From positions 463,099-527,098 of the forward strand of contig CAJTHL010000001.1 in assembly GCA_910576205.1 (NCBI GenBank): 64,000 nt of DNA. Direction: 5' to 3'. Of the stretch, positions 37,736-45,625 are shown in pieces (the stretch's first letter is position 1; every line of letters starts with the position of its first letter). Source of the stretch: Clostridia bacterium. Its GTDB lineage: Bacteria; Bacillota; Clostridia; Lachnospirales; Lachnospiraceae. Under the pieces are notes generated by a model, which did no database searches, was not told the DNA's origin, and was given only the letters and a program-made list of their open reading frames with translations. The translations under genes were made by a program, and so were the position numbers.

Positions 37736-37784
37736 GCGGTGAACACCGCCGGAAATCTATTCCTCTGACCAGGCAGATCTGCCT
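37736..37784. promoter_or_regulatory. Two palindromes upstream of yifB
   Basis: GCGGTGAACACCGC (37736-37749, 2-nt centre) and the perfect palindrome AGGCAGATCTGCCT (37771-37784) lie 63-111 bp before the yifB start, 35 bp apart. They could be protein-binding sites. Neither matches an operator I know. The rest of 37674-37879 shows no gene. Confidence 0.35.
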
Positions 37785-37879
37785 TTTGATCCAGTATAGC
37801 ATAAGAAATGCCGGGGGCGCAAGCGTTTTGTATGATTTCCCTGCGGCCCCCTGCTTCCCGTGCTGTTCATGGGAAGCCC

Positions 37880-38503
37880 CTATCCTTTTTCAAACTCCCT
37901 CCACAATTTCTCCAGAGCCTTTTTTTCAATCCTGCTCACATAGGATCTGGAAATGCCAAGCTTCTGCGCAATTTCTCTCTGGGTATATTCTCTCTGGAAG
38001 TACAGGCCGTACCGCATAATCAGAACCTCCCGTTCCCGCTTCGTAAGAACCTCCGACAACAGGCGGTATACTTTCCGGCTGTCTGTTTTCAAGCTGATTT
38101 GGGAAAACGCGTCCTTCTCATCGCTTTCCATAATGTCCAGCAGATGGATTTCGTTTCCCTCCTTATCTGTCCCGATAGGTTCATAATAGGAGGTTTCCCT
38201 GGAAGTTTTCTTCTTGCTCCTAAGGAACATCAGCAGTTCATTTTCAATGCACTTGGCCGCGTAGGTGGCCAGCTTGCCCTTGCCCTCATCAAACGTGGAA
38301 ACAGCCTTGATTAACCCTATGGTCCCGATGGAAATCAGATCTTCCGTATCATCCTCCGCGCTCTGATACTTCTTGACTATATGCGCTACCAGCCGAAGAT
38401 TATGCTCCACCAGGGTATTGCGTGCCTGAATATCTCCTCCCTTAAATCTCTGCAGATAGCAGACTTCCTCTTCCGCCGTAAGTGGTTTCGGAAAAACTTT
38501 CAA
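37880..38503 (-). CDS. sigK: Sporulation sigma factor SigK, uninterrupted and without pro-sequence
   Basis: 207 aa. Region 2 (NLRLVAHIVKKY, EDLISIGTIGLIKAV, KLATYAAKCIENE) and region 4 (LTKREREVLIMRYGL, TQREIAQKLGISRSYVSRIEKKALEKLW) match SigK closely. The frame begins at KVFPKPL, which aligns with the residues that follow the cleaved pro-peptide in Bacillus SigK. So, as in C. difficile, no pro-sequence is encoded. No skin-type insertion splits it. The start is TTG at 38503 with AGAGGTG 6 nt ahead, and this site lies inside a strong hairpin. It directs late mother-cell transcription. Confidence 0.88.
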   Translation of the reverse strand: MKVFPKPLTAEEEVCYLQRFKGGDIQARNTLVEHNLRLVAHIVKKYQSAEDDTEDLISIGTIGLIKAVSTFDEGKGKLATYAAKCIENELLMFLRSKKKTSRETSYYEPIGTDKEGNEIHLLDIMESDEKDAFSQISLKTDSRKVYRLLSEVLTKREREVLIMRYGLYFQREYTQREIAQKLGISRSYVSRIEKKALEKLWREFEKG

Positions 38504-38564
38504 AAAGGCACCTCTTTGGTGGGTTTACCATAGTCTATGAAAACCCGCCCAAAGAAGTGCCTTT
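38503..38564. terminator. Long terminator-like hairpin overlapping the sigK ribosome site and start
   Basis: Arms at 38503-38526 and 38541-38564 pair over about 23 bp (AAAGGCACCTCTTTGG with CCAAAGAAGTGCCTTT, plus GGGTTT/AAACCC), with few mismatches. Both flanks are T-rich. On the minus strand it follows the zinc-ribbon gene, and its 3' arm contains the sigK AGAGGTG site, ending at the TTG codon. Confidence 0.8.
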
Positions 38565-38590
38565 CCCTTTTTTATTTTATCTTGTTCCCC

Positions 38591-39838
38591 TTACTCTGTC
38601 ACGGCAGCGTAAGTGATATACGCCCGGTTGAGATACTCGGCCTCCCTTGCCAGATAGAGGGATTGGACGCCCTCATCCATGCCGTCAAATCCACTGCGGA
38701 GGTACATTTCTGTCTCCCCGTTCTCCCTTACAATGGCCAGCCCCGTCAGAGCGTCATCCGAGTAATACAGCGTATAGTTCTTTCCTCCATAGCCCTTTAC
38801 CGTATCCGGGTCGTAATCCGATCCGGCCAGAGACGCGTTCATGCTGCTGTCTGTAATCATATCGTTTACCAGGGAGACTTTCCCTCCCTCAAAGTACATC
38901 TCGTACAGACGGTAATGGTCGCCCTCCGACTGGAGGGTGGTAATCCGTTCAATCTCATAGGTCTCCGGGTGGTAATATACCTTTACATTCATATCCCGGT
39001 CCTCGCTCATGGAGTACAACGTGCCGGTCAGAACGTGATCGTACGCAAAGGCGCCCTCATTCTGCAGCGCCTTAATCCTGTCGGAAACCTGCGGTGACAT
39101 ATTGTTGTCCGTCGGCTGCGGCTCATAGGAGACAGTGCCGTAATCCACGGTTCCCGAGATACCGCTGGCCTGTTTTGCCAGATACGCCTCCTCCCCGGCC
39201 AGTTCAGCCGGTTGCGTATCCTCCGGTCCGTTTCCGGTGGCAGGCGCAGAATCTTCGCCGTCTTCGTCCTCCTCATCCGCCGGCTCTTCCTCGTCGTCCC
39301 CGGATTCTTCCCCGGTCTCTCTCTCCTCCTGGGTTTCCAGCTCCTCCCTGCCGGAATCATCTTTTCCGGAGCTTAAGAAAACAAATACCAGAACCACAAC
39401 CGCAATAATAAGAACCAGGCCGGCCACGATACATCCGATCAGAAGTCCCGTAACCTTCTTCTGGGGCTTTTCCGGCTCCATAAGCGGCCCCATGCCTGTC
39501 CCGTACCCATTCTGGGTATTCCTGGGCGGAACCGGCGGCTGCACCGGCATTGTCGGCTGTACCGGCGGTTTTGCCGGAGACGGGGCCTGCGGCGCTGACG
39601 GCTGCACCGGAGGCGGGGTCTGTGGCGCTGACGGCTGCACCGCCGCCCCTACGGTCGCACCACAGAATTTGCAGAACCTGCTGCCTGGGGCCAGCTCCTT
39701 GCCGCATTTCGGGCAGCGCACTCCCCGGGGTGCTCCCCCGGCTGCGGCCTGGGGCTGCGGCGCAGGCTGCGGTGTCCCACAGAATTTACAAAACTTACTG
39801 CCGTCTGGCAGTTCAGCGTTACATTTCAAACATTTCAT
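38591..39838 (-). CDS. Zinc-ribbon membrane protein with acidic linker and extracytoplasmic domain
   Basis: 415 aa. Two treble-clef zinc ribbons open the protein (CLKCNAELPDGSKFCKFCG and CPKCGKELAPGSRFCKFCG). They are followed by a Pro/Ala-rich repeat region to about residue 110 (VQPSAPQ repeats), a membrane helix at about 130-153, a very acidic linker (about 155-200, mostly E and D), and an outer domain of about 200 residues of mixed strands. Such zinc_ribbon_2-plus-membrane proteins are common in Lachnospiraceae; their role is unknown, perhaps envelope sensing. It is transcribed toward sigK with the hairpin between. Confidence 0.7.
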   Translation of the reverse strand: MKCLKCNAELPDGSKFCKFCGTPQPAPQPQAAAGGAPRGVRCPKCGKELAPGSRFCKFCGATVGAAVQPSAPQTPPPVQPSAPQAPSPAKPPVQPTMPVQPPVPPRNTQNGYGTGMGPLMEPEKPQKKVTGLLIGCIVAGLVLIIAVVVLVFVFLSSGKDDSGREELETQEERETGEESGDDEEEPADEEDEDGEDSAPATGNGPEDTQPAELAGEEAYLAKQASGISGTVDYGTVSYEPQPTDNNMSPQVSDRIKALQNEGAFAYDHVLTGTLYSMSEDRDMNVKVYYHPETYEIERITTLQSEGDHYRLYEMYFEGGKVSLVNDMITDSSMNASLAGSDYDPDTVKGYGGKNYTLYYSDDALTGLAIVRENGETEMYLRSGFDGMDEGVQSLYLAREAEYLNRAYITYAAVTE

Positions 39839-39965
39839 TCTGACTTCCTCCCCGTAATTATGGACGCGGCGGCATTCCCTAAAAGTCCGGGCCCCGCTTC
39901 CCTGTGTATACAGTCTATTTTATCCTACTCCGGCCAAAAAGACAAGTGGTTCCCTTCCATATTTA

Positions 39966-41270
39966 TCAAGCCGGTTCCTCCTGCTCCGCCCTTCGCAGAA
40001 TATCATGGTCCCGCAGCCGGAATGCCGGCTCCTCAGGCAGGCCTTCCTCCCGGAAAACCGGGCATACCGTTTTCCCCGGGATTTCCCTTACGGTCACATA
40101 CAGCTTCTGCTTTGGATGGGGGGCGCTTTCCATAGGATTTCCCTCTTCGTCGGAAATGTTCTCCACAATCACGGAAACATCCCTTCCGTCCGGCTTCATC
40201 ACCTCAATCTCTTCACCCGCAAAGAATTTGTTGCGCTGTTCAATACGGCCTACGCCCCCGGCATCCACCTGCTCTACCGTTCCCAGGTACGTGTATTCCT
40301 TTTTGTAGGTACTATTATCGTAGATCTGGGATGTTTCGTCCGGCCTTCCAAAGAAAAATCCTGTGGTAAACTGCCTGTGGGTGCAGTTGGCAATCTGCTC
40401 CCGATACCAGGGCAGGTTCCTCTCATACAGCTCTTTGGACTCCATACAGTCGTCTATGGCCTTCCGGTAGGTGCGGGCCACCACCGCCACATAGAGGGCT
40501 GTTTTCATGCGCCCCTCTATCTTCAGGCTGTCGATCCCCGCCTCCAGGATTTCCGGAATATGTTGGATCATGCACAGATCCTTGGAATTAAAGAGAAAGG
40601 TTCCCCTGTCGTTTTCATAGACAGGAAGATATTCTCCGGGCCTTGACTCCTCCACCACGGCGTATTTCCAGCGGCATGGATGGGTACAGGCTCCCTGGTT
40701 AGCATCCCGCCCGGTAAAATAATTGCTCAGCAGGCATCTGCCCGAATAGGAAATACACATGGCTCCGTGGACAAAGGCCTCAATCTCCATATCTTCCGGA
40801 ATACGGCTCCGGATTTCCCGGATTTCCTCCAGGGTAAGCTCCCTGGCCGCCACCACGCGTCTGGCTCCAAGCTGCCACCAGAAGCCATAGGTCTCATAAT
40901 TGGTGTTGTTGGCCTGGGTGCTGATATGGCGCTCGATTTCCGGACAGATCTCCTTTGCCAGCATAAAAATTCCCGGGTCAGCAATAATCAGCCCGTCCGG
41001 CCCCAGCTCCCCAAGCTCTTTTAAATAAACCTCCACGCCCTTCAGATCCCGGTTGTGGGCCAGGATATTCACGGTCACATAGACCTTCACCCCATGGGCG
41101 TGGGCAAAGGAAATCCCTGCCCTCATATCCTCCCCGGAAAAATTTCTGGCCTTGGCCCTGAGTCCAAAAGCCTCCCCGCCAATATAGACAGCGTCCGCGC
41201 CAAATAAAACCGCGGTTTTCAATACCTCCAGGCTGCCGGCGGGAACCAGCAGTTCCGGTCTCTTTCTCAT
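39966..41270 (-). CDS. trhP: U32-family protein, TrhP type (tRNA uridine-34 hydroxylation)
   Basis: 434 aa from the ATG at 41270; the TTG three codons earlier abuts GGGGG and is less likely. The U32 signature is EAFVHGAMCISYSGRCLLSNY, followed by NQGACTHPCRWKY; these cysteines would bind the Fe-S cluster of the family. SLKIEGRMK and the C-terminal beta-barrel block are also present. In Bacillus, YrrN/YrrO act in making 5-hydroxyuridine at tRNA position 34, and YrrM (TrmR) methylates it. Here one U32 gene follows the trmR-like gene with 2-nt spacing, the same context. An actual protease role, as the family name suggests, is unlikely. Confidence 0.85.
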   Translation of the reverse strand: MRKRPELLVPAGSLEVLKTAVLFGADAVYIGGEAFGLRAKARNFSGEDMRAGISFAHAHGVKVYVTVNILAHNRDLKGVEVYLKELGELGPDGLIIADPGIFMLAKEICPEIERHISTQANNTNYETYGFWWQLGARRVVAARELTLEEIREIRSRIPEDMEIEAFVHGAMCISYSGRCLLSNYFTGRDANQGACTHPCRWKYAVVEESRPGEYLPVYENDRGTFLFNSKDLCMIQHIPEILEAGIDSLKIEGRMKTALYVAVVARTYRKAIDDCMESKELYERNLPWYREQIANCTHRQFTTGFFFGRPDETSQIYDNSTYKKEYTYLGTVEQVDAGGVGRIEQRNKFFAGEEIEVMKPDGRDVSVIVENISDEEGNPMESAPHPKQKLYVTVREIPGKTVCPVFREEGLPEEPAFRLRDHDILRRAEQEEPA

Positions 41271-41923
41271 TTTCCCCAATCCCCCTTTTTCACGCTCACC
41301 GTAACCCCGTCTCCCAGGGGCAGCACGCTGGTGACAAGCTCCTGATGATGGGTAATCTCATAGAGATACTCCCGCATACGGCTGTGAATGGTGCGGTCCC
41401 TTCTCTCCACCGCAAACCGGGATTCCATAATCGTCCCCCCCTGAAGCACATTGTCAGACACCAGAACGCCGCCCCCGGGCAGAAGCCCCACCAGATGGGG
41501 CAGGAAATGAATGTACTGGCCCTTGGCGGCGTCCATGAAAATAAAATCAAAGGGCCCCGCAAGAGTGGGCAGAAGCTCCATGGCGTCCCCCTCCAGCAGG
41601 GTGATTTCCTTCTCCTTCCCGGCCCGCCGGAAATTCTCCCGGGCGGTGGGAATGCGTTTTTCATATTTTTCTATGGTTGTAATCCTGGCCTCCGGTCCCG
41701 CGTACTCGCTCATAAAAAGCGCGGAAAACCCTATGGCCGTCCCCACCTCCAGAATGCGCCTGGGACGCCGCATACAGAGCAGCATCCGCAGGAAGCCCTG
41801 GAGCTCCTTGCGGATTATGGGTACACGGCTTTCCCGGGCCTCCCTCTCTATTTCCTCCAATAAAGGAGGATTGCCTATATCCAGTGAATTGATATAGGCA
41901 ACCATTCTTTCTTCTACCACCAA
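41267..41923 (-). CDS. trmR: SAM-dependent O-methyltransferase, TrmR/YrrM type
   Basis: 218 aa. Class I methyltransferase fold: SAM site EVGTAIGFSALFMSEY, acidic IEKYE, DFIFMDAAKGQYIHFL (metal/substrate aspartate) and VLVSDNVLQGG. These match the catechol-O-methyltransferase-like YrrM group, whose member TrmR methylates 5-hydroxyuridine-34 of tRNA to 5-methoxyuridine. The likely start is TTG at 41923 with GAGGAATC ahead, because the helix YINSLDIGNPP aligns with the family N-terminus. An ATG at 41905 has a poorer site. It sits between the MltG-like gene and the U32 gene, as in Bacillus yrrL-yrrM-yrrN. Confidence 0.85.
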   Translation of the reverse strand: MVVEERMVAYINSLDIGNPPLLEEIEREARESRVPIIRKELQGFLRMLLCMRRPRRILEVGTAIGFSALFMSEYAGPEARITTIEKYEKRIPTARENFRRAGKEKEITLLEGDAMELLPTLAGPFDFIFMDAAKGQYIHFLPHLVGLLPGGGVLVSDNVLQGGTIMESRFAVERRDRTIHSRMREYLYEITHHQELVTSVLPLGDGVTVSVKKGDWGK

Positions 41924-41924
41924 T

Positions 41925-42344
41925 TTATGATTCCTCTTCGTTTTCCCCGTCCTTCTTGTCCTCGTTCTCTTCCTCCTCCAGGGTCTCCCCGGACATGACG
42001 GTCATCATCTCCTTGGGCTCCATGGCCGTAGTCAGGGTATAGTCTCCGGACTTTAGGGTTTTTGCATACTTGCTCAGTCTGACCTGTATATAAAACAGCT
42101 TCCAGTCCTCTATAAGCCCCTTCTTTTCCAGAAGCTTTCCGATCTCCACCACATCCGTGCCGTCCGCTATGGAGACCGCCACCTGCCTGCCCGGCTCCGG
42201 GTCAAGAGGCTTTGTATGGAACACGGAATGTCCATAGTGGTAGGCCTCCTCCCCCAGACGCACCAGGGCCATGGCAATAAGCGCTGTAATTACGATGCGC
42301 CAGGTAATGGATAAAACTGTGATGGCTGCTTTCTTCGTATTCAT
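41925..42344 (-). CDS. Short MltG/YceG-like membrane protein lacking the catalytic domain
   Basis: 139 aa. One membrane helix (about residues 10-28), then a small LysM-like domain (VAVSIADGTDVVEIGKLLEKKGLIEDWKLFYIQVR...LKSGDYTL) that matches the N-terminal part of MltG, and an acidic, Lys/Glu-rich tail. The MltG catalytic domain with its glutamate is absent. It occupies the position of yrrL (mltG) in the Bacillus order ireB-ruvX-yrzB-mltG-yrrM. It could be a decayed or specialised MltG paralogue that binds peptidoglycan or a partner. AGAGG precedes the ATG. Confidence 0.75.
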   Translation of the reverse strand: MNTKKAAITVLSITWRIVITALIAMALVRLGEEAYHYGHSVFHTKPLDPEPGRQVAVSIADGTDVVEIGKLLEKKGLIEDWKLFYIQVRLSKYAKTLKSGDYTLTTAMEPKEMMTVMSGETLEEEENEDKKDGENEEES

Positions 42345-42354
42345 CCTCTGTCCT

Positions 42355-44019
42355 CTATACTTCCATAATAATTGGCAGAATCATGGGATCTCTCTTTGTC
42401 TTTTTCCAGATAAAGCCCCCCAGGGAATCCTTAATCAGGTTTTTTATGCGGCTCCAGTCGGATACGCCCTTTTTCAGGCAGTCGGCAACCACATCATCCA
42501 CCACGCCTCTGGCCTCTTCCATTAGGTCTTCAGACTCCCGCACGTACACAAATCCACGGGACACAATGTCCGGGCCTGCCAGAAGCTGGTTGCTGTATTT
42601 CTCCAGGGTCAGCACCACAATCATAATGCCGTCCTCCGCCAGATGCTGGCGGTCACGCAGCACAATGTTGCCCACATCGCCTACCCCCAGGCCGTCCACC
42701 AGGATCGCCCCGGTCTGCACATGATCCACCACCTCGGCGCCTGCGTCGCTTAACTCGATCACATCGCCGGAGGATAGCATAAAGGTGTTCTCCTTGGGAA
42801 TCCCAAGCTGCCTTGCCAGATTAATCTGGGCCTTCCGGTGGCGGAACTCCCCGTGTACGGGAATAGCGTATTTCGGCCGCACCAGGGAATAGATAAGCTT
42901 GATCTCCTCCTGGCAGGCATGTCCCGACACATGGGTATCCTGGAAAATCACGTCCGCACCCTTGGCGGAAAGCTCGTTAATAACCTTGGAAACCGCTTTC
43001 TCGTTTCCGGGAATGGGGTTGGAGCTGAAAATCACCGTGTCCCCCGGCTTAATATGCACCTTCTTGTGGATGCTGGCCGCCATCCGGGACAAAGCCGCCA
43101 TGGACTCTCCCTGGCTTCCCGTGGTAATCAGAACCATCTGGTCGTCAGTGTAATTTTTCATCTGCTCAATATCAATAAGCGTATTGGCCGGAATATCCAG
43201 ATACCCCAGCTCCGCAGCCGTGGAAATCACGTTTACCATGCTGCGGCCCTCCACCACCACCTTGCGGCCGTACTTTGCCGCAGAATTGATAATCTGCTGC
43301 ACCCGGTCCACATTGGAAGCAAAGGTGGCTATGATAATGCGGGAATTCCTGTGCTCCGACATAATATTGTCAAAGGTCTTTCCCACCGTCTTCTCCGACA
43401 TAGTAAAGCCCGGCCTCTCCGCGTTGGTGCTGTCGCACATAAGGGCCAGCACGCCCTTCTTGCCGATCTCGCCCAGACGCTGCAGGTCGATGGCATCCCC
43501 GAATACCGGCGTATAATCCACCTTAAAATCCCCTGTATGCACCACAATACCCGCCGGGCAGTAGATAGCCAGCGCCGATGCGTCGGAAATGCTGTGGTTT
43601 GTCTTTATAAACTCAATCCGGAAAATCCCCAGGTTGATGGATTGTCCGTGCTGGATTACCTTTCTCCTGGTGCAGTTTAAAAGCCCGTGCTCCTTCAGTT
43701 TATTGTCGATCAGCCCTATAGTCAGCTTTGTGCCGTAAATCGGCACGTTGATCTCCTTGAGTATATAGGGCAGGGCCCCGATATGGTCCTCATGTCCATG
43801 GGTGATTACAAAGCCCTTTACTTTCTGTATATTGTCTCTTAAATATGTGATATCGGGAATCACCAGATCGATTCCCAGCATGTCATCCTCCGGGAAAGCC
43901 AGTCCGCAGTCTACCACAATAATACTGTCCTCAAATTCAAAGGCAGTAATATTCAGTCCGATCTGCTCCAGGCCGCCCAGCGGAATGATTCTCAGTTTTG
44001 AATTGTTAATATTTCTCAA
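42355..44019 (-). CDS. rnjA: Ribonuclease J
   Basis: 554 aa. Beta-lactamase-fold metal motifs are TTHGHEDHIGALPY-like (VITHGHEDHIGALPYIL) and HTGDFKVDY. The beta-CASP domain is in the middle (MCDSTNAERPG, TGSQGESMAAL) and the C-terminal region gives the dimer/tetramer. RNase J has 5'-3' exo- and endonuclease activity in mRNA decay and rRNA maturation. The start is TTG at 44019 inside the end of the Fur-type gene (TTGA overlap), with AGGAGG 8 nt ahead. Whether this is the J1 or J2 paralogue is not decided; only one copy is in the window. Confidence 0.93.
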   Translation of the reverse strand: MRNINNSKLRIIPLGGLEQIGLNITAFEFEDSIIVVDCGLAFPEDDMLGIDLVIPDITYLRDNIQKVKGFVITHGHEDHIGALPYILKEINVPIYGTKLTIGLIDNKLKEHGLLNCTRRKVIQHGQSINLGIFRIEFIKTNHSISDASALAIYCPAGIVVHTGDFKVDYTPVFGDAIDLQRLGEIGKKGVLALMCDSTNAERPGFTMSEKTVGKTFDNIMSEHRNSRIIIATFASNVDRVQQIINSAAKYGRKVVVEGRSMVNVISTAAELGYLDIPANTLIDIEQMKNYTDDQMVLITTGSQGESMAALSRMAASIHKKVHIKPGDTVIFSSNPIPGNEKAVSKVINELSAKGADVIFQDTHVSGHACQEEIKLIYSLVRPKYAIPVHGEFRHRKAQINLARQLGIPKENTFMLSSGDVIELSDAGAEVVDHVQTGAILVDGLGVGDVGNIVLRDRQHLAEDGIMIVVLTLEKYSNQLLAGPDIVSRGFVYVRESEDLMEEARGVVDDVVADCLKKGVSDWSRIKNLIKDSLGGFIWKKTKRDPMILPIIMEV

Positions 44020-44483
44020 TTTCGCGCCTCCTGTTTCTCCTTCCTCAGACAGTCCGCGCAGTATCCATAGAGTTTCACCTCATGATCCGTCACCTGGAAG
44101 CCCGTAGAGCTCATCACGCTGTTTTCCAGCGATTCCAGCATATCATCCTGAAATGCCGACACGCTCCCGCATTTTAAACATATCAGATGATGGTGCCTGT
44201 GGTGTGGCTCCTCCTCCATATCTCCGATCTCATACCGTACATATCCATCATCCAGGTTAATCCGCTCAATCAGCTCCAGCTCTAACAATAGCTGAACCGT
44301 CCGATATACCGTGGCCAATCCGATCTCCGGGTTGTCCACCTTTACAATCTCATAAATCTCTTCTGCAGTCAGGTGTTTTTCTGGGTTGCGGGCCAGGGCC
44401 TTCAGCACAACCATCCTCTGAGAAGTAACTTTCAAACCCTTTTCTTTTAGTATTTTCTGAAATCTTTCTCTGTCAATGGCCAT
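44016..44483 (-). CDS. Fur-family metal-dependent regulator (Fur/PerR/Zur group)
   Basis: 155 aa. The winged helix is at residues 13-85 (LKVTSQRMVVLKAL, HLTAEEIYEIVKVDNPEIGLATVYRTVQLLLE). The metal region has a histidine cluster HHRHHHLICLKCG and a second CxxC (YCADCLRK), which together form the structural zinc site. A C-terminal stretch is normal. The subgroup cannot be told for certain. It sits between yrzB-like DUF1292 and RNase J in a housekeeping operon, unlike its usual lone position, and its stop codon overlaps the TTG of RNase J. Confidence 0.92.
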   Translation of the reverse strand: MAIDRERFQKILKEKGLKVTSQRMVVLKALARNPEKHLTAEEIYEIVKVDNPEIGLATVYRTVQLLLELELIERINLDDGYVRYEIGDMEEEPHHRHHHLICLKCGSVSAFQDDMLESLENSVMSSTGFQVTDHEVKLYGYCADCLRKEKQEARN

Positions 44484-44503
44484 TCCGTTCTCACCCGCCC
44501 TTT

Positions 44504-44764
44504 TTATAAAGTAATCTCCACATCCTCCAGCAACAGCTCAAACACTCTCATAACGCTCTCCAGCTCCTCATCGTCGTCCACGACCCGGTAGAGCGCCTCC
44601 GCCTCGCCGTCTGCGGATAAATCCTTCAATATCAAGGCTTCCCCGTCATCCTCTTCTGAATCCGCAACCAGAATATAATCCACGCCGTTCAGACGCGTTT
44701 CTTCCAGCACAAAAAAATCAACCTTTTCTTTCGTATCCTCCAGAGTAAATGTCAGTTTCTCCAT
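44504..44764 (-). CDS. DUF1292 protein (YrzB family)
   Basis: 86 aa, very acidic, beginning [23 protein letters not shown]. This is the size and pattern of the YrzB/DUF1292 family. It overlaps the end of ruvX by 47 nt. The family is found between ruvX and mltG or fur across Firmicutes and has no known function. The ribosome site is AGGATGG. Confidence 0.85.
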   Translation of the reverse strand: MEKLTFTLEDTKEKVDFFVLEETRLNGVDYILVADSEEDDGEALILKDLSADGEAEALYRVVDDDEELESVMRVFELLLEDVEITL

Positions 44765-45188
44765 CCATCCTGCTCCTTGCGTCTAAAAAACTCTGCAAAA
44801 TAAAGACAGCCGCAATCTCATCCACATATCTGCTTCTGTCCTCCCTGCGCACACCGCTCTCCATAAGGACGCGGTTTGCCTCCACAGTGGTCAGTCGCTC
44901 GTCCCACATCACAACAGGAAGTCCCGTCCGTCTCTCCAGCATTTCTTTGAACTCCAGAGATTTCCGGGCCCTGTCCCCAACAGAATTATTCATATTCTTG
45001 GGAAACCCCAGCACAATCCGGCTCACTTCATACTCTGAAATCAGCTCCTCAATCCGCGCCAGCGTCTGCCGCAATTTATTCTCCGACTTTCTTCTGATAA
45101 TCTCTTTTCCCTGGGCAGTCAGACATAAGGCGTCGCTGATGGCAACCCCCACTGTCTTTGAACCGTAATCCAGTCCCATAATCCGCAT
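44718..45188 (-). CDS. ruvX: RuvX/YqgF Holliday-junction-resolvase-type nuclease
   Basis: 156 aa. RNase H-like fold with the [14 protein letters not shown] start (first catalytic aspartate), [13 protein letters not shown], and the final [15 protein letters not shown] acidic motif. The family processes pre-16S rRNA 5' ends and has been proposed to resolve Holliday junctions. It follows ireB by 13 nt and overlaps the start of the DUF1292 gene. Confidence 0.93.
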   Translation of the reverse strand: MRIMGLDYGSKTVGVAISDALCLTAQGKEIIRRKSENKLRQTLARIEELISEYEVSRIVLGFPKNMNNSVGDRARKSLEFKEMLERRTGLPVVMWDERLTTVEANRVLMESGVRREDRSRYVDEIAAVFILQSFLDARSRMDGETDIYSGGYERKG

Positions 45189-45201
45189 AAATGACCCCTG
45201 T

Positions 45202-45465
45202 CTAATCGTCTGCCGTTGTCCTGATATAGACCTTCAAAAGCTCTTCCACCAGTTCATCCCGCTCTACTTTCATAATCAGACTTCTGGCATTTTTATGACT
45301 GGTAATGTACGTCGGATCACCGGACATAATATATCCCACAATCTGGTTTACCGGGTTATAACCCTTTTCGGTCATGGCCTTGTAAACCTGATGCAGAATA
45401 TCGCCCACACTTGTCTCTGATTCTGACTGAACCCTGAAATTCTGTGTACTATCTAATCTGCCCAT
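45202..45465 (-). CDS. ireB: IreB family regulatory phosphoprotein
   Basis: 87 aa, near-identical in length and pattern to the IreB/UPF0297 family ([54 protein letters not shown], given here only as a family description: positions 9-62). In Enterococcus it is phosphorylated by the kinase IreK at an N-terminal threonine (T7 here) and opposes cephalosporin resistance. It opens the operon ireB-ruvX-yrzB-fur-rnj-mltG-like-trmR-trhP. The kinase is not in the window. Confidence 0.95.
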   Translation of the reverse strand: MGRLDSTQNFRVQSESETSVGDILHQVYKAMTEKGYNPVNQIVGYIMSGDPTYITSHKNARSLIMKVERDELVEELLKVYIRTTADD

Positions 45466-45494
45466 TTTTCACGCTCCTGAAACCACTATATCTT

Positions 45495-45523
45495 ATTGTA
45501 AACCATATTGTCTAAAAATTCAA
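45495..45523 (-). promoter_or_regulatory. Sigma-A promoter of the ireB operon
   Basis: On the minus strand TTGAAT (45518-45523), 17 bp, TACAAT (45495-45500), 30 bp before the ireB start codon. Confidence 0.75.
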
Positions 45524-45565
45524 TCATTTTTTTTGACACAAAAAACAACCCGGAATACGCAGCAA

Positions 45566-45606
45566 ACAGGCCGGCGTTTCCGCTTCCCAGACGCCGGCCT
45601 TATAGT
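45566..45606 (-). terminator. Terminator of the second URO-D/ABC module
   Basis: AGGCCGGCGT (45568-45577) and ACGCCGGCCT (45591-45600) form a perfect 10-bp GC stem with a 13-nt loop, 20 bp after the last URO-D gene. The minus-strand tail is short (GTTTGC), but T-rich sequence occurs on the plus side. Confidence 0.7.
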
Positions 45607-45625
45607 TTTCCATATTTTTCTTTTT

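Noticed and set aside
39237..39857. Serine/glycine-rich plus-strand frame opposite the zinc-ribbon protein
   Set aside because: It is the antisense of the acidic and proline-rich linker; its low complexity comes from the true gene.
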